Below, piece by piece: positions 12,342 through 22,437 of a DNA stretch of 64,000 nucleotides (position 1 is the stretch's first letter; the number at the start of each line of letters is the position of its first letter). The translations under genes were made by a program, and so were the position numbers. This DNA comes from Annona cherimola (lineage: Eukaryota > Streptophyta > Magnoliopsida > Magnoliales > Annonaceae). Location of the stretch: positions 102,614,095 through 102,678,094 of the forward strand of contig CM059971.1 in the NCBI GenBank assembly GCA_030490835.1, given 5' to 3'. The notes under the pieces were generated by a model. It had not been told where the DNA came from, did not search any database, and worked only from the letters and a program-made list of their open reading frames with translations.

Positions 12342-12801
12342 GGATAATTTGTTTTATATTCATGGCAATTGCACCTTATTTCTGATATACCCGCAACATT
12401 ATATAAATTCCTTTAATACTTATAATATTTTACTCTGAATTTCTATTATACCCACGTTGTTAAAACCACCATTATCTATCTCATTGAAAAGACGATTTTA
12501 CCCTTTTAAAATTTTTTTCTAATTAAAATAATTCAACCTTAATATGACTTTTAAATTATTTAATATCTTGTATTAATGATCTACTATCATCAATTGAATC
12601 GTGTTAAGGCTTGAATTATTCAATTAAAAAATTTTAAATGGGCAAAATTGTCTTTTTAATGGGGTAGATAACAATTGTATTGACAGCATGAGTACGAGAG
12701 AAATTTAGGGTAAAATATTATCGGTATCAAAGAAATTTATGAAACGTTGTGGGTGTATTAGGAATTAGGTGCAATTGTTATGGATGTGGAAGGAATTATC
12801 C
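12342..12801. mobile_element. 460-bp foldback (palindromic) MITE
   Basis: The two halves are long imperfect inverted copies. The left begins GGATAATTTG and runs through CAATTGCACCTTATTTC and GATATACCC. The reverse complement of the right begins GGATAATTCC and runs through CAATTGCACCTAATTCC and AATACACCC. The arms extend for roughly 200 bases each. The flanks carry AAGAAA on both sides, a possible short target duplication. Confidence 0.65.
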
Positions 12802-13539
12802 AAGAAAAAATTAAACTAGATATAGAAAAACTATGAGTTTATTCATTAAGAACTTTTCACTAATATTAAAGGTTTATTAAGTGGTAATGGCCAAAGAATA
12901 TCAATGTCCATCTCACGATGAATCATGCCTTAAACAATATTATAGTACATGAAAATGAGCACCTTGTTACCTACAATAATTTTTAATTGTACTTGCTCAT
13001 ATTGATGGGTGCAACTTTTTTTTATTGATAAATTTTACAATCGTCTTAACTAATATAATAATCATCTGAGATATTCTAAAAAATTTCTAATATAAAAACA
13101 CTATATTTCATCTCTTAATTTAGGAGACCAATAGGCTCCCACCTAACAGCGTAATCCTCACACCATGGGGAGACTGAATAGTTTAACCCTCATGCATGGA
13201 GGGAAGTGTATATATAACACTCCACCTCAAGAGGATTCAAACACTGAACATCTCTCCTTTTTTGTCACAAGTTTTATCACTAATTCTCACGGCATGCGAC
13301 ATTGACGAGTGCAACTTGAGTAGATACTCATTGACCCAATACTAGTTTGGACATGTCAGAGTAGGAAACTTTACATATGACTAATGGGTATGATAGAAAA
13401 CAATACCCGTCCTCTCAAATAAGTTGAGAATTGGGTAAATAAAATGAGTACTCAGAATATACCGTATAAGTACCTAAGTGGTAGGTAATATATATGAAGA
13501 CCTATATATATATAATAATTGGACTATTCCTTATAAAAA

Positions 13540-14215
13540 ATTAACTTATGGAGGACATAATATCAGTAGCAAATGACATAGGATTAGCGTACTGAAATGA
13601 ACTTAAACAAAAAGCAAATGAAAAATGGGAAAAATAAAAACAAAACAACAATTAGAAAATTTTTGCGAACAATTTGGAATGGGAAAAATAAAAAAAAGTT
13701 GTAATGAAAATTGTTCACGGAAATATAAGAAAAAAAGAATATTCGAAAAATATAAAAAACCATACAAAGGAAATAAAGAAAGAACTTCTAAACGACGGTA
13801 CAAGAAAAGGAATTACAAAACATATAAGGCAAAACCTTTTAAGTCCCATAAAAAGAAAAGATTTTTGAAAGACTCGCCTATTTGCTGAAAATGTGAAAAA
13901 GTAGGGCACTTTGTTAATAAATGCGTGCTAAAAAAAATTAATGAACTAGAAATAGACCAACTAAATCTAACAAAATCCCTAAAAGAACAATTAGAAAAAC
14001 TAATGTTAAATTCTGACAACTCAGAAAATGAAGAAATTACTGAATCTGAAAGGGAGATGGATAGACTAGAATCTGACACTGATAACTCATATGAATTAAA
14101 CATGATAACCCAAGATCAGGAAGAATTATTAGATTTTGCGGACCAAATAACTGATCCAGAACAACAGAGAAAATATTTATTAAAAATAAAAAATATGTTC
14201 AAATAAAAACCTTAT
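13540..14215 (+). pseudogene. decayed caulimovirid-like coat-protein-region fragment with zinc knuckle
   Basis: A lysine-rich reading frame (13625-13888), broken by an in-frame stop at 13886-13888 and continuing in the same frame to a stop after 14203, contains a CCHC zinc knuckle. The cysteines are at 13883, 13892 and 13922 and the histidine at 13907. The stop lies inside the knuckle. An acidic, asparagine-rich tail follows. A basic stretch, a CCHC knuckle and an acidic tail are typical of the capsid region of plant pararetroviruses (Caulimoviridae), which occur as dead copies in plant genomes. A Ty3-like gag is the main alternative. Base composition is strongly A-rich, unlike neighbouring plant genes. 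Confidence 0.55.
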
Positions 14216-14514
14216 GAAATTCCTTTCAACAAAATCTTAGAAAAAATTCAACAGAGCTTTGAGTTCGCCTTACAACATATGTTTTGAAGAGGTTTACAGA
14301 GTAAGAGTGGTTACAGGTTGAGAGAGAGAGAGAAAGAAAAAAGAGAGGGCTTTGGCAATTGCTTGAGGCTTTCCTTAGCAGGGAGAAGGCTTTGGAAATT
14401 TTTTGATGCCTTCATTTCTCTTCAGCTCCTTCTTTATAGTCATTTAGAGATGTTTCTGATTGACCTCTGATGGCTTGAAATGACAACCACTACTGGCTGT
14501 TGTGCTAGACCTGC

Positions 14515-15885
14515 TAGATTCCTGCCAGAGATTCCCGACGAGCACTGTTGGAGTGACAATTTTGAAAAAGCCTGCTTGGATTCCTGACGAACACTGTTGG
14601 AGCGGCAGTTCTGAAAAGCTTGTGTGGATTCCTAACGAGTACTTGACTTTTGAATGATGTTTTGTCTTCTTGCATGGGCGGAACTGGTGATGTCACGATG
14701 TTGTCATGCAAGCGAAGACGAAAAATGGCAGGAGAAAACATTTGAATGAGAGTTGAAGACAACGGTTTGTGACTGGGTTTTTTTTTAAGTATAGAAATGT
14801 AGCTGATATTGGGACTCAGTGAGTCCCCACACATCTTCATTCTGGTCTACCTGGTCGGCTTCATTTTACTCGGTGGTAGACTCTTGGTCTTCTTTAAGTT
14901 TGACGATCGGCTGTACAGACGACTGCGGGCTGAGCTGCGTTTGTATTTCTTAAAGGAGTTTGACAATATCTTCTTGGGTTTGATGCTGCTGCGAGTTTGG
15001 ATTGGACTACAGACTTTTGAGACAAGAACTGCAATTCTTATTTAGATGGAGTTTTTGGAGCCTGAAGTTACTGTTTGTTGATCCATTCAAGGACCTATTG
15101 AGGCTCAACATGGGTGTATGTAAAAGGGTCCCACCATTTTACCTTAAAAATTCTTCCAACGGAAGATGGTTGGGGTTTGAATTTTCAAGAAAAGCATACT
15201 CCCATTGACAAATCCAAGCTAGAGAAAATTTTGAACAAAAATTTAATTTTGAGGAAAGCGGTTTTCATAATTTGAAAGATGAGCATGTTTACAAAAGGTT
15301 TGGAAATCTTGATTTACTAACAGTGGAAATATTTCAAGAATTAATCCAAAATGGTCCCACCATTGCGCAAACCAAAAGAGAAAGTATAGTTTGTATTTCG
15401 TTTGAAATAAAACATCTAGGAATGATTTCTTGATTTGTTTTTGTACCAAAAGGCTTTATACCAGGCTAGTTGATAGTCCCAGTATGTGTATGTTTGAGGG
15501 TTAAAAGTAATTAAAAGTTTCTTTAATTTTTTTATTGATTCAAAATCTGACGGCATCAAAACCTTCAAAATTTGAATGCTTGAGTGGGTAATTTCTGTTG
15601 GATCATCCTTGTCGGGATAATGTTTGACTTGTATAGATTGGGTATCAACAAGGATGAGTTCATGAAACTTCTGGGTCTTGTAGTAATACATGGTTTTATC
15701 ATGATGAGTTGGAGAAAATAGCGTTTTGACTAATTGAGTGGAGTCTTTGAAAGTTTGGAAATCATGTTCAATATAACAAATGGGTATTGATGCATTTGAT
15801 TTTGTGACATATTTAGATTTGTTTGGAATTTTTGTTAGGAGCGGAGTTAGGTGGAGTTCAATATCTTTGACTAATTTTGATTTGA
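14515..15885 (-). pseudogene. second pararetrovirus-like fragment, opposite strand
   Basis: On the minus strand an open stretch from about 15880 to 15416, then frame-shifted pieces to about 15243, holds aromatic-rich motifs (TYTYWDYQ near 15475 and paired tryptophans near 15355). I associate these with the first reading frame of endogenous plant pararetroviruses, from general familiarity rather than a search. Downstream, 14515-14640 carries three tandem near-repeats around GAYGARCACTGTTGGAG, probably from an untranslated part. Several stops and shifts show it is inactive. It lies between two plus-strand fragments, so the insertion is rearranged. Confidence 0.4.
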
Positions 15886-15939
15886 GAGTCCTCCAAAAAT
15901 CGAAATCATAATAAAATTAATATATATATATATATTCTC

Positions 15940-16262
15940 CATACAAAGTTAGAACAGATATTGAAACACCTACTAACGGAAATGATGTTAAAAAACTATA
16001 TTAACAAAATAGGTTAGATAAAATTCAAACTCTAATAGAGGACAAGATAATACCACCTGTCATTTCTAAACTAAAGAAGGAACAAACAGATAAACTACTA
16101 TTTATCCCACATGAAATTCCTAAAACACAATTAAAAGAAATAAAGAAAAATAGCGAATTCATTAACAGAATAAATGAAAAGTTAAAAATTCTTAAGACAC
16201 CTGAAAGCTCAAAAATAGAAAAAATAAACATTAAAGAAGGAGAAGGATCAATCAGAACTCAC
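15940..16262 (+). pseudogene. third pararetrovirus-like fragment
   Basis: A lysine/glutamate-rich plus-strand frame runs from about 15945, interrupted by one stop near 15990, to about 16262. There it passes directly into family D repeat DNA. Composition matches the fragment at 13540-14215. No conserved catalytic motif is visible, so its origin is inferred from context. Confidence 0.35.
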
Positions 16263-16264
16263 AA

Positions 16265-16860
16265 TGCTCCAACCAAATCTACAATATTATACGTATCTAA
16301 TTGAGATGAAAATTGGTATGGTAGTAGAATACAATATTCTAAATACAATGGATGGAGTAGATCACGATTTCATGATCATGTGGGCCCCATTTTTGGGCCA
16401 CTGTACCGTTGTTCCGGTGCAGCGTCACTGCACCGGAACAGCTCTCTCTCTCTATATATATATGTGTATATATATGGGACCGATTAAGGACTGCATCGTA
16501 ATACAGTGCATTCCACTGTAAAATGGATCCCACACACATTAGATTATAATAAACTTTATGCAATCATTTATCCATATAAAAATCATACTTTAGACAGTTT
16601 AGATGTTGAAAATACTACTTTAAACTTGATATTTATATTAAACTATTTTATTATGTTGATTTTGCATCATTTTAAAATGGGGATCACACACATGTTGGAT
16701 TTCGATGAAAATTTGTATGCTAATAAAGTGGACAATTTTAAATACAATGGATGGGGTAGATTTCTCATTCATGATCATGTGGAGCCCATAGTGCATGCGA
16801 CTGCACACTGGATCATATTCTTATATTTATATATACATGCAACTGTACAATTGTGGTGTG
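16265..16860 (-). mobile_element. two family D element pieces, minus orientation
   Basis: On the minus strand 16265-16450 and 16478-16860 both match the family D body: ATGATCATG next to GTAGATTA-like text, then AATACAATGGATGGAGTAG on plus. At 16410-16440 a 13-bp perfect hairpin (TGTTCCGGTGCAG, 5-base loop, inverse copy) marks a terminus. A CT/TA microsatellite separates the two pieces. Confidence 0.5.
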
Positions 16861-17199
16861 CCGTGTGCATGTGAGAAGTGACCCCTAAATTTCACGATTT
16901 CTTTTTGCGCCTCGTGTCGATTTTGTATGTATGTCCAGGCTCCAGTAATATTTTTAATGATTTGTTTATCACTGTAAATATCTGATTTAGGTACATAGCT
17001 TTGGTTAATGGTTAATGTATCTTGTAAACAACAGCAATAGTTTGAACTTCAAACTTTGAATGTTACGCCTACCTGTCTATGACTGTGAAATGTAAATGAC
17101 TCTACGCAATGTACTTTATTTTTATTTTCTTTTAGTATTATTTTTGAATATTGAAGTGACTGACTTAGAAGCGAAATTGAAATCAACCAATAGATGATA

Positions 17200-17490
17200 G
17201 ATAAGGTATGATATACTAAAAATTAAGTGGATAAAATTTAATTATTTCATTACATTTTTCTATATGACTACTATATTTTTCAACATTTTTGCATATTATC
17301 ATTTTCTAAATATATATATAAATAGGTTAATTGTATAAATAATACTGTCGAAATAATTAAAAAGTATGAGAGTTTTTATATATGAAGAAATAATTTTAAA
17401 AATATGGTAGTTGTATAGAATAAAAAATTTTAAATTAAAAAATTTTGGATGAAAAGTTATATAGCTGAACAAACACACCTTTAATCTAAA
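17200..17490. mobile_element. degenerate family C hAT-like MITE
   Basis: The right end AACAAACACACC near 17480 and the internal GGTAGTTGTATAGAA and ATTTTGGATGAAAAG match family C. The left end is not clear. Confidence 0.4.
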
Positions 17491-17707
17491 CTAATAGTCC
17501 TATATTTTTTAACCTCGCTAAAAGTGACCTAGATTAAAACCCCGAAATCTTTGTTGTGTTTTGAGGAGGGGGCGAGCACCTTCTTTATCAGCCTTCTCTC
17601 ATACCCCAACACTCTGAAGACATTAGTATTCCTCCCCATCCTACATCGATTGAGAAAAACAAATAAGGAGTCTCAGTTAGAGGTAAACAGAGAAGCTTGC
17701 CTCTTCT

Positions 17708-17730
17708 ACAACATAAACAGTTTATGTTGT
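17708..17730. repeat. perfect 11-bp inverted repeat
   Basis: ACAACATAAAC and its exact complement GTTTATGTTGT are separated by one base. This is a compact palindrome in otherwise unremarkable sequence. No gene context explains it. Confidence 0.6.
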
Positions 17731-17861
17731 ATTTCTCTTGTGTTGTTTGTTTTTTTTAAAAAAAAATAAATAAATAAAAATTGAAGAGAAAGTAAGTGCC
17801 ATTTATCATCAAAGAAAAGACTTCATTTTCTTCTCTTCCGACGGATGTGGGATGGGAAGGA

Positions 17862-18056
17862 TCAGCGTCTTGGTAGTTGGTACAGGTTTTGTCCAGAGTA
17901 AGCCGGAGGAAAGGGCTCGAACCCAGGCAACGTATCCGCCGTCACGGAGTTAATAATAGCTCCGCGTGCAATCCCGTCATGGATGACAGCGACGCCGTCC
18001 ACTTGCTGCACCCGCATCCAGGCCTCATTTCTCATCCACGCATATTCGTCCACCAT
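17862..18056 (-). other. GC-rich island with 64-codon open frame, uncertain
   Basis: This patch is clearly richer in G and C than its surroundings and is open for 64 codons on the minus strand (MVDEYAWMRNEAW... ending LPRR). I do not recognise the product. The same strand also contains CTGGGTTCGAGCCC near 17919-17906, which resembles a pol III box B, so a SINE-like or tRNA-related origin is as likely as a gene fragment. Confidence 0.25.
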
Positions 18057-18267
18057 TCGTCAACTAATCGTTTGAAATGTTATCCACCTATTTTGTTTTA
18101 TTTTATATAAGCTACAATATAAAATATGATCTAAAATGGTAAATGTTCTGCTCTTCATTCCAAAGTAACTACCCAAATAAAATATTCTACTCTCACCTTA
18201 CCGAATACTTTTTCTTCGAGAAGGATGGGGTTCGGCAGAGTTCTTCACGTTCCACCTGGCTGTTTAA

Positions 18268-18613
18268 GTGTGCAGCTTCACCACACCTGAATTTCCGGTG
18301 CAACGAAGCTCAAATGGGTTCCACGTAATGATCAAATTAAAATCTACTCCACCTATTGTATTTAGAATAATATATTCTATTATTATATCAATTATCATCC
18401 CAATCGAATATGTGTTTGAATCCCATCTCAAAATGAAGCAAATTCAATGTAATAAAATATTTTATTATAAATAATAACTTTAAAGTAATTTTTACAACAT
18501 TAAACTATTTGCTATAAAATTTATATATTGATAAATAATCGTATAAAATTTCATTATATTTTAATATGTGTAAGGCCAAAAAATGTGTTGCACCATAACG
18601 GCTCTTATACGTG
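18268..18613 (+). mobile_element. family D element, copy 1
   Basis: It starts GTGCAGCTTCACC, contains AAAATCTACTCCACC and CCCAATCGAATATGTGT, and ends TTGCACCATAACGGC. The same order of blocks is seen at 18653 and 57283. Confidence 0.55.
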
Positions 18614-18652
18614 TATGTCTATATATATATGTGAAAAATATTTAGGTACAAT

Positions 18653-19040
18653 TTCACTACACCATAATATGGTGCAGTTATCTTAAAACGAGCCCTACAT
18701 GATCATAAAATTATAATCTATTACACTTATTATATTTAGAATTATGTATTCTATTTCCATATTAATTTTCATTTCAATTGAATATGTGTATAGACTCCAG
18801 CTGAAAACGGTACAAATTTAATGTAACAAAATAATTTAACGTAAATAACAACTTTAAAATTATTTTTTCAATATATAAAATATTTTATATAAAATTTATA
18901 TATGGATAAATAATTATATAAAGTATCAACATATTTAAGTACATATGCGCCTATTTTGGGCCAAATGCACCATTATTTAAGTACATATGACGCCTATTTT
19001 GGACCAAATGCACCGTTAATTATGGTGCAGTTCCGCGTAC
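18653..19040 (+). mobile_element. family D element, copy 2
   Basis: It starts AGGTACAATTTCACTACACC with a small hairpin (ACACCATAATATGGTG). It shares TATAATCTATTACACTTAT and CAATTGAATATGTGTATAG with the copies at 18268 and 57283. The right end ATTATGGTGCAG follows a direct duplication of about 40 bases around TTTAAGTACATATG (18937 and 18977). Confidence 0.6.
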
Positions 19041-19363
19041 CAAAAATTATATATATAAATAAAATGATAATGACATATCCGGATAAAAAAAGTCAAGGGG
19101 GACTTTTCACCTGTTATTACCTTGTTTCCGCATCCTACCAGCAATTACACTTTATCCAACCAAAATCCACATTCAAATCCCACAAATGCATACCAAACTA
19201 ACCAATCTTTGGGTGGGCCTTCAATATTCGTCCAACCACATCCTCCCCCCACAAAAAATCATCGTCTTCAATCAAGAGATCAAGACCTTGCCTCTGCGCA
19301 AGAACAACTTCCCTTTGAAGTTGAAAAAATTAACAACAATGATAATCATAAGATGATAATAAT

Positions 19364-19987
19364 TCAGGGATGGTTGGTGGGGGAAGTGAGTGGGAAGAGC
19401 GGCAGTAACTCCGGTTTGGTGTCTCCTCCTCCTCCACCAGCTCTGCTTCGTGGCGATGGATGCAGATAAAACCGCCTTTCTTTAATTGCTCGCTCCTCTT
19501 CTTCACTGTTCAACTTCAACCCCGAAGAATCCTCCAGTATCGAGAGGTTCGAGAAACTCGTAGAAGGGCTCTGCAATGGGCTTGTGATGTAGGCAGGCGT
19601 TGATGGCAAGGAGGAAGAGAAGCGGGCACCCGCTTCTTGGAAAGAAGTAGTAGGTGGAGAGGGTGACGGAGGCAGCAGCTGGCCTGCTTTCAACTGCTGC
19701 AGACTCGGTTTGACGATCTCCAATTTGGGTTTTGAGCACTGCCTTCTCTCATGGAGTTTGAAGGTGGGCCTCTTGACGCCCATGGGTTTTGGGATGGGTG
19801 CCGTCGTGGTCTGCTGTACGGAGGCTTCGACAGCGTCAGCAGAGGTGGACGGGGTGGTTCGAAAGTCTTCTGCGTCGGTTGCGCCGGTTAGCTTCTGGAC
19901 GAGCTCTCGGAAAGTGCTTGTGTCCGCCTGGACGAATGTAGTCAGGGGCACTGATCCTTGAGTTGCTGCTGCTGCTGCTTTTTCCAT
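19364..19987 (-). CDS. VQ-motif protein, single exon, 207 aa
   Basis: An intronless frame of 207 codons starts at the ATG of MEKAAAAATQ and ends TGA. Residues 18-35 carry FVQADTSTF followed by the VQ core FRELVQKLTG (26-35), the FxxxVQxxTG signature that binds group I and IIc WRKY factors. The C-terminal block EERAIKERRFYLHPSP (about 168-183) and many Ser-Pro and Thr-Pro pairs match the VQ4/VQ31/VQ33-type members, several of which are MAP-kinase substrates in Arabidopsis. Action is expected in the nucleus as a transcriptional cofactor in stress responses. Low-complexity Ser/Pro/Thr runs fill the centre. Length and lack of introns fit the family. A GA repeat lies about 330 bases upstream and may be in the leader. 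Confidence 0.9.
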   Translation of the reverse strand: MEKAAAAATQGSVPLTTFVQADTSTFRELVQKLTGATDAEDFRTTPSTSADAVEASVQQTTTAPIPKPMGVKRPTFKLHERRQCSKPKLEIVKPSLQQLKAGQLLPPSPSPPTTSFQEAGARFSSSLPSTPAYITSPLQSPSTSFSNLSILEDSSGLKLNSEEEERAIKERRFYLHPSPRSRAGGGGGDTKPELLPLFPLTSPTNHP

Positions 19988-20049
19988 GACTTGGATAAAC
20001 TGGTGTCGGTGGGCAGTCGATATAGATCACAAGGTCTACAAAAATACAC

Positions 20050-20310
20050 CGGCAATAGAAACCAACCCAAATTTCAGTAGCTGAGGATATTATGGAAATT
20101 CGGTTTATTCGATTACGGAGCCGTATTCTAATGGGCGGAAGAACAGAACGGCAGGCCAGCCATGGTCCATACTAACCTCTATTTCGGCCCCTCCCCTTAC
20201 TTTCGCATGGAATCAGTATTTCTTCAACGGCCTGAGATTCTGCGAAAAAATCAGAAAAATGAAAACAGTACATTTTAAATTACGAAGCTCTTCTATTCGT
20301 CTCTAATATC

Positions 20311-20352
<42 letters not shown>

Positions 20353-21795
20353 CGTGGTATTTCTGAATCTTGCAAACGAAACCCACTCTTCAGTTTCCAT
20401 ATTCCCACACCGATCAATACCAAATGTGCCACTCAAGAGAATTTTGGGATGCTAAAAACTCTCTAAAATAATCTTATTTTGAAATGAAGATTAAGAAAAT
20501 CTGGTAAGTAGATGAACATTGTACTGAATGAGATCAACAAAAAATCATTAAATTTCAACCAAACTGGAGATTTGAATTCGTAGAGAAGAATTTTAGCACA
20601 TGTCAGTGGTGTTAGATCAAATAACTGAATATGGGTCACCCAATAACTTCAAGGTTACTGAGAAGAAAAGTCACTAAAGAGAGGAAATGGAAATCGGGAA
20701 GAATCTGAAATTTCCATAAATTACTAGATATCATAGCCAATGTTCTGAAAAACATGGCTGAACAGAAAATTTTCTTTCGACCGAAGAGAAGTAACCTTCA
20801 AGAGAATCAAGACCCAGAAGAAAAATTCGGAGAGACATCTGAAGAAAGATAGAAACCAACAAACGACAAGAAATCCATCAGCTTCCAGGGAGAAATTCAG
20901 CCAAGGGAGAGAGAATATATCTTACAATATTTCCCGCAACATTCAAGGGATGATATATACTTTTGAAAGAAACTGCCAATGAACACAGATTTCAAAGGAA
21001 GGCAGAAAACAATTGAATTGCTAGAGGACACAATAAAAACGTACGGAAATTAGAATACTGGCCTCGTAAATCCTCATCAGCTACGGTTCCGCTGGCTTTT
21101 AACCAGAAAAGAAAACGACCCAACAGAAAGCAAGCCAGACAGAAGAAGGGGCACCGGGCACTGCCTTTTCTTCTTCCCTTTTCTTGCCTCTGCCTTCTAC
21201 GAAAAGTAATCCGTTAACTGGTGGCAAACAAAGAGCCCAAAGGGTTTGATGCATTGCTGTGAGACAGAGAGGACGGGATCCCAAAGTACCCAGAGCAAGC
21301 GAGGGAGGTTTCTCGCAATTGCGGAGACGCTCGCAGTTTGGACTCGGGACAAAACAAAGGCAGGCAGTCTCAGGCGCTGGGACCGCCACCTTTTCGCCAC
21401 TTCAGATAATCTCCATCCCCAGCTAGCCAATCCAAACCACTCAACTTCAATCATGTTTTTTGTTCATCCGTATGAATCTGCGCCGTCCAATTGCCCGAAG
21501 AACAACTGATTTTTCTTTTTTCGTGACTTGTGTCTTTATCCAACCCTGAGGAACTGATGGCCAGAGCGGATTTTGATTTTTGATGGTGTGCCTGCCTGCC
21601 CACGGGAATGTATTCCCAAGGGCGTTGCTGGCCATTCTGGTATCGGATAGATAATTCACTTGGTGGGCCACCGATTAGCAGTGCCAAAGAACATGATGGA
21701 AAACACGAAAATTTAATAATGCTAATAACTAGTTCAGTTGATTAATTGTTGATTATCGTAGACTCAACGTAAATTTTGTCTTTACACCATTTATA
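20050..21795. other. upstream region of the VQ gene, no coding region seen
   Basis: No gene is supported. A patch at about 21060-21460 is GC-richer and holds overlapping open frames on both strands, none with a recognisable product. It may be the VQ gene promoter, a leader exon or a non-coding transcript. Confidence 0.35.
20316..20349. repeat. (GA)n microsatellite upstream of the VQ gene
   Basis: Seventeen GA units lie about 330 bases 5' of the VQ start codon. On the sense strand this is a CT repeat, a common feature of plant promoters and leaders. Confidence 0.75.
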
Positions 21796-21799
21796 CAGA

Positions 21800-22184
21800 A
21801 AGAAGGATCCTATTAACCCGGGCAAACCAAATGTCCTGCTTATCTCATTTAAAAAATATTATGTTTTTATTTTTTTCTTCGTTCGCTTGTTTATCTAGGT
21901 ATATTTAACATATAAATCAAATTTTACCATTTTTGAATATGTGTATATACTTTTTTTAGATTTTTAAACATGAAAGTATTTTAAATACATATATATAGAT
22001 AGATATTTAAAAATATCGAAATAAATATATACATCCAAAAATGATAAAATTTAATTTATATGTTAAATATACTTAGATAAACAAATATATAAAGAAAAAA
22101 AACAAAATAAGTGTTTTAAACAAGTTTTTTTAGATAGACTAAGCGAGATATTTACTTAGCTCGGACCGGTAGCATCGCTTCTCT
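21800..22184. mobile_element. family A MITE, copy 3 (degenerate)
   Basis: The left end AGGATCCTATTAACCCGGGC and right end GAGATATTTACTTAGCTCGG are decayed forms of the family A inverted termini. The inner arms match family A (TATATTTAACATATAAATCA and its inverted copy). It lies just downstream of the GDPD gene stop. Confidence 0.65.
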
Positions 22185-22437
22185 TCGTATAAATCATAGA
22201 AAGACGACCAACTCTGCTTGTTTCTTGCTTAAAATAATCATTCGTAGAAGAAGAGTCCTAGCACTTGCACCAATGTGAACATTGGATGGATAAAACAAGA
22301 AGATTCTACGTTGTAACCAACAAAAACGGAGAACTTCCGACAGGTTGGAACCAGATCATCAATTTTGTACCATCGGTTACAAATTTGTAATCGAAGAATT
22401 GAGAATTACCCCCTGGAATTGCAGGGAGATGTTGTCA

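Noticed and set aside
13100..13310. Possible SINE on the minus strand with GTGTTTGAATCC as box B
   Set aside because: Box A, tail and target duplication are all missing, so the evidence is too thin to list.
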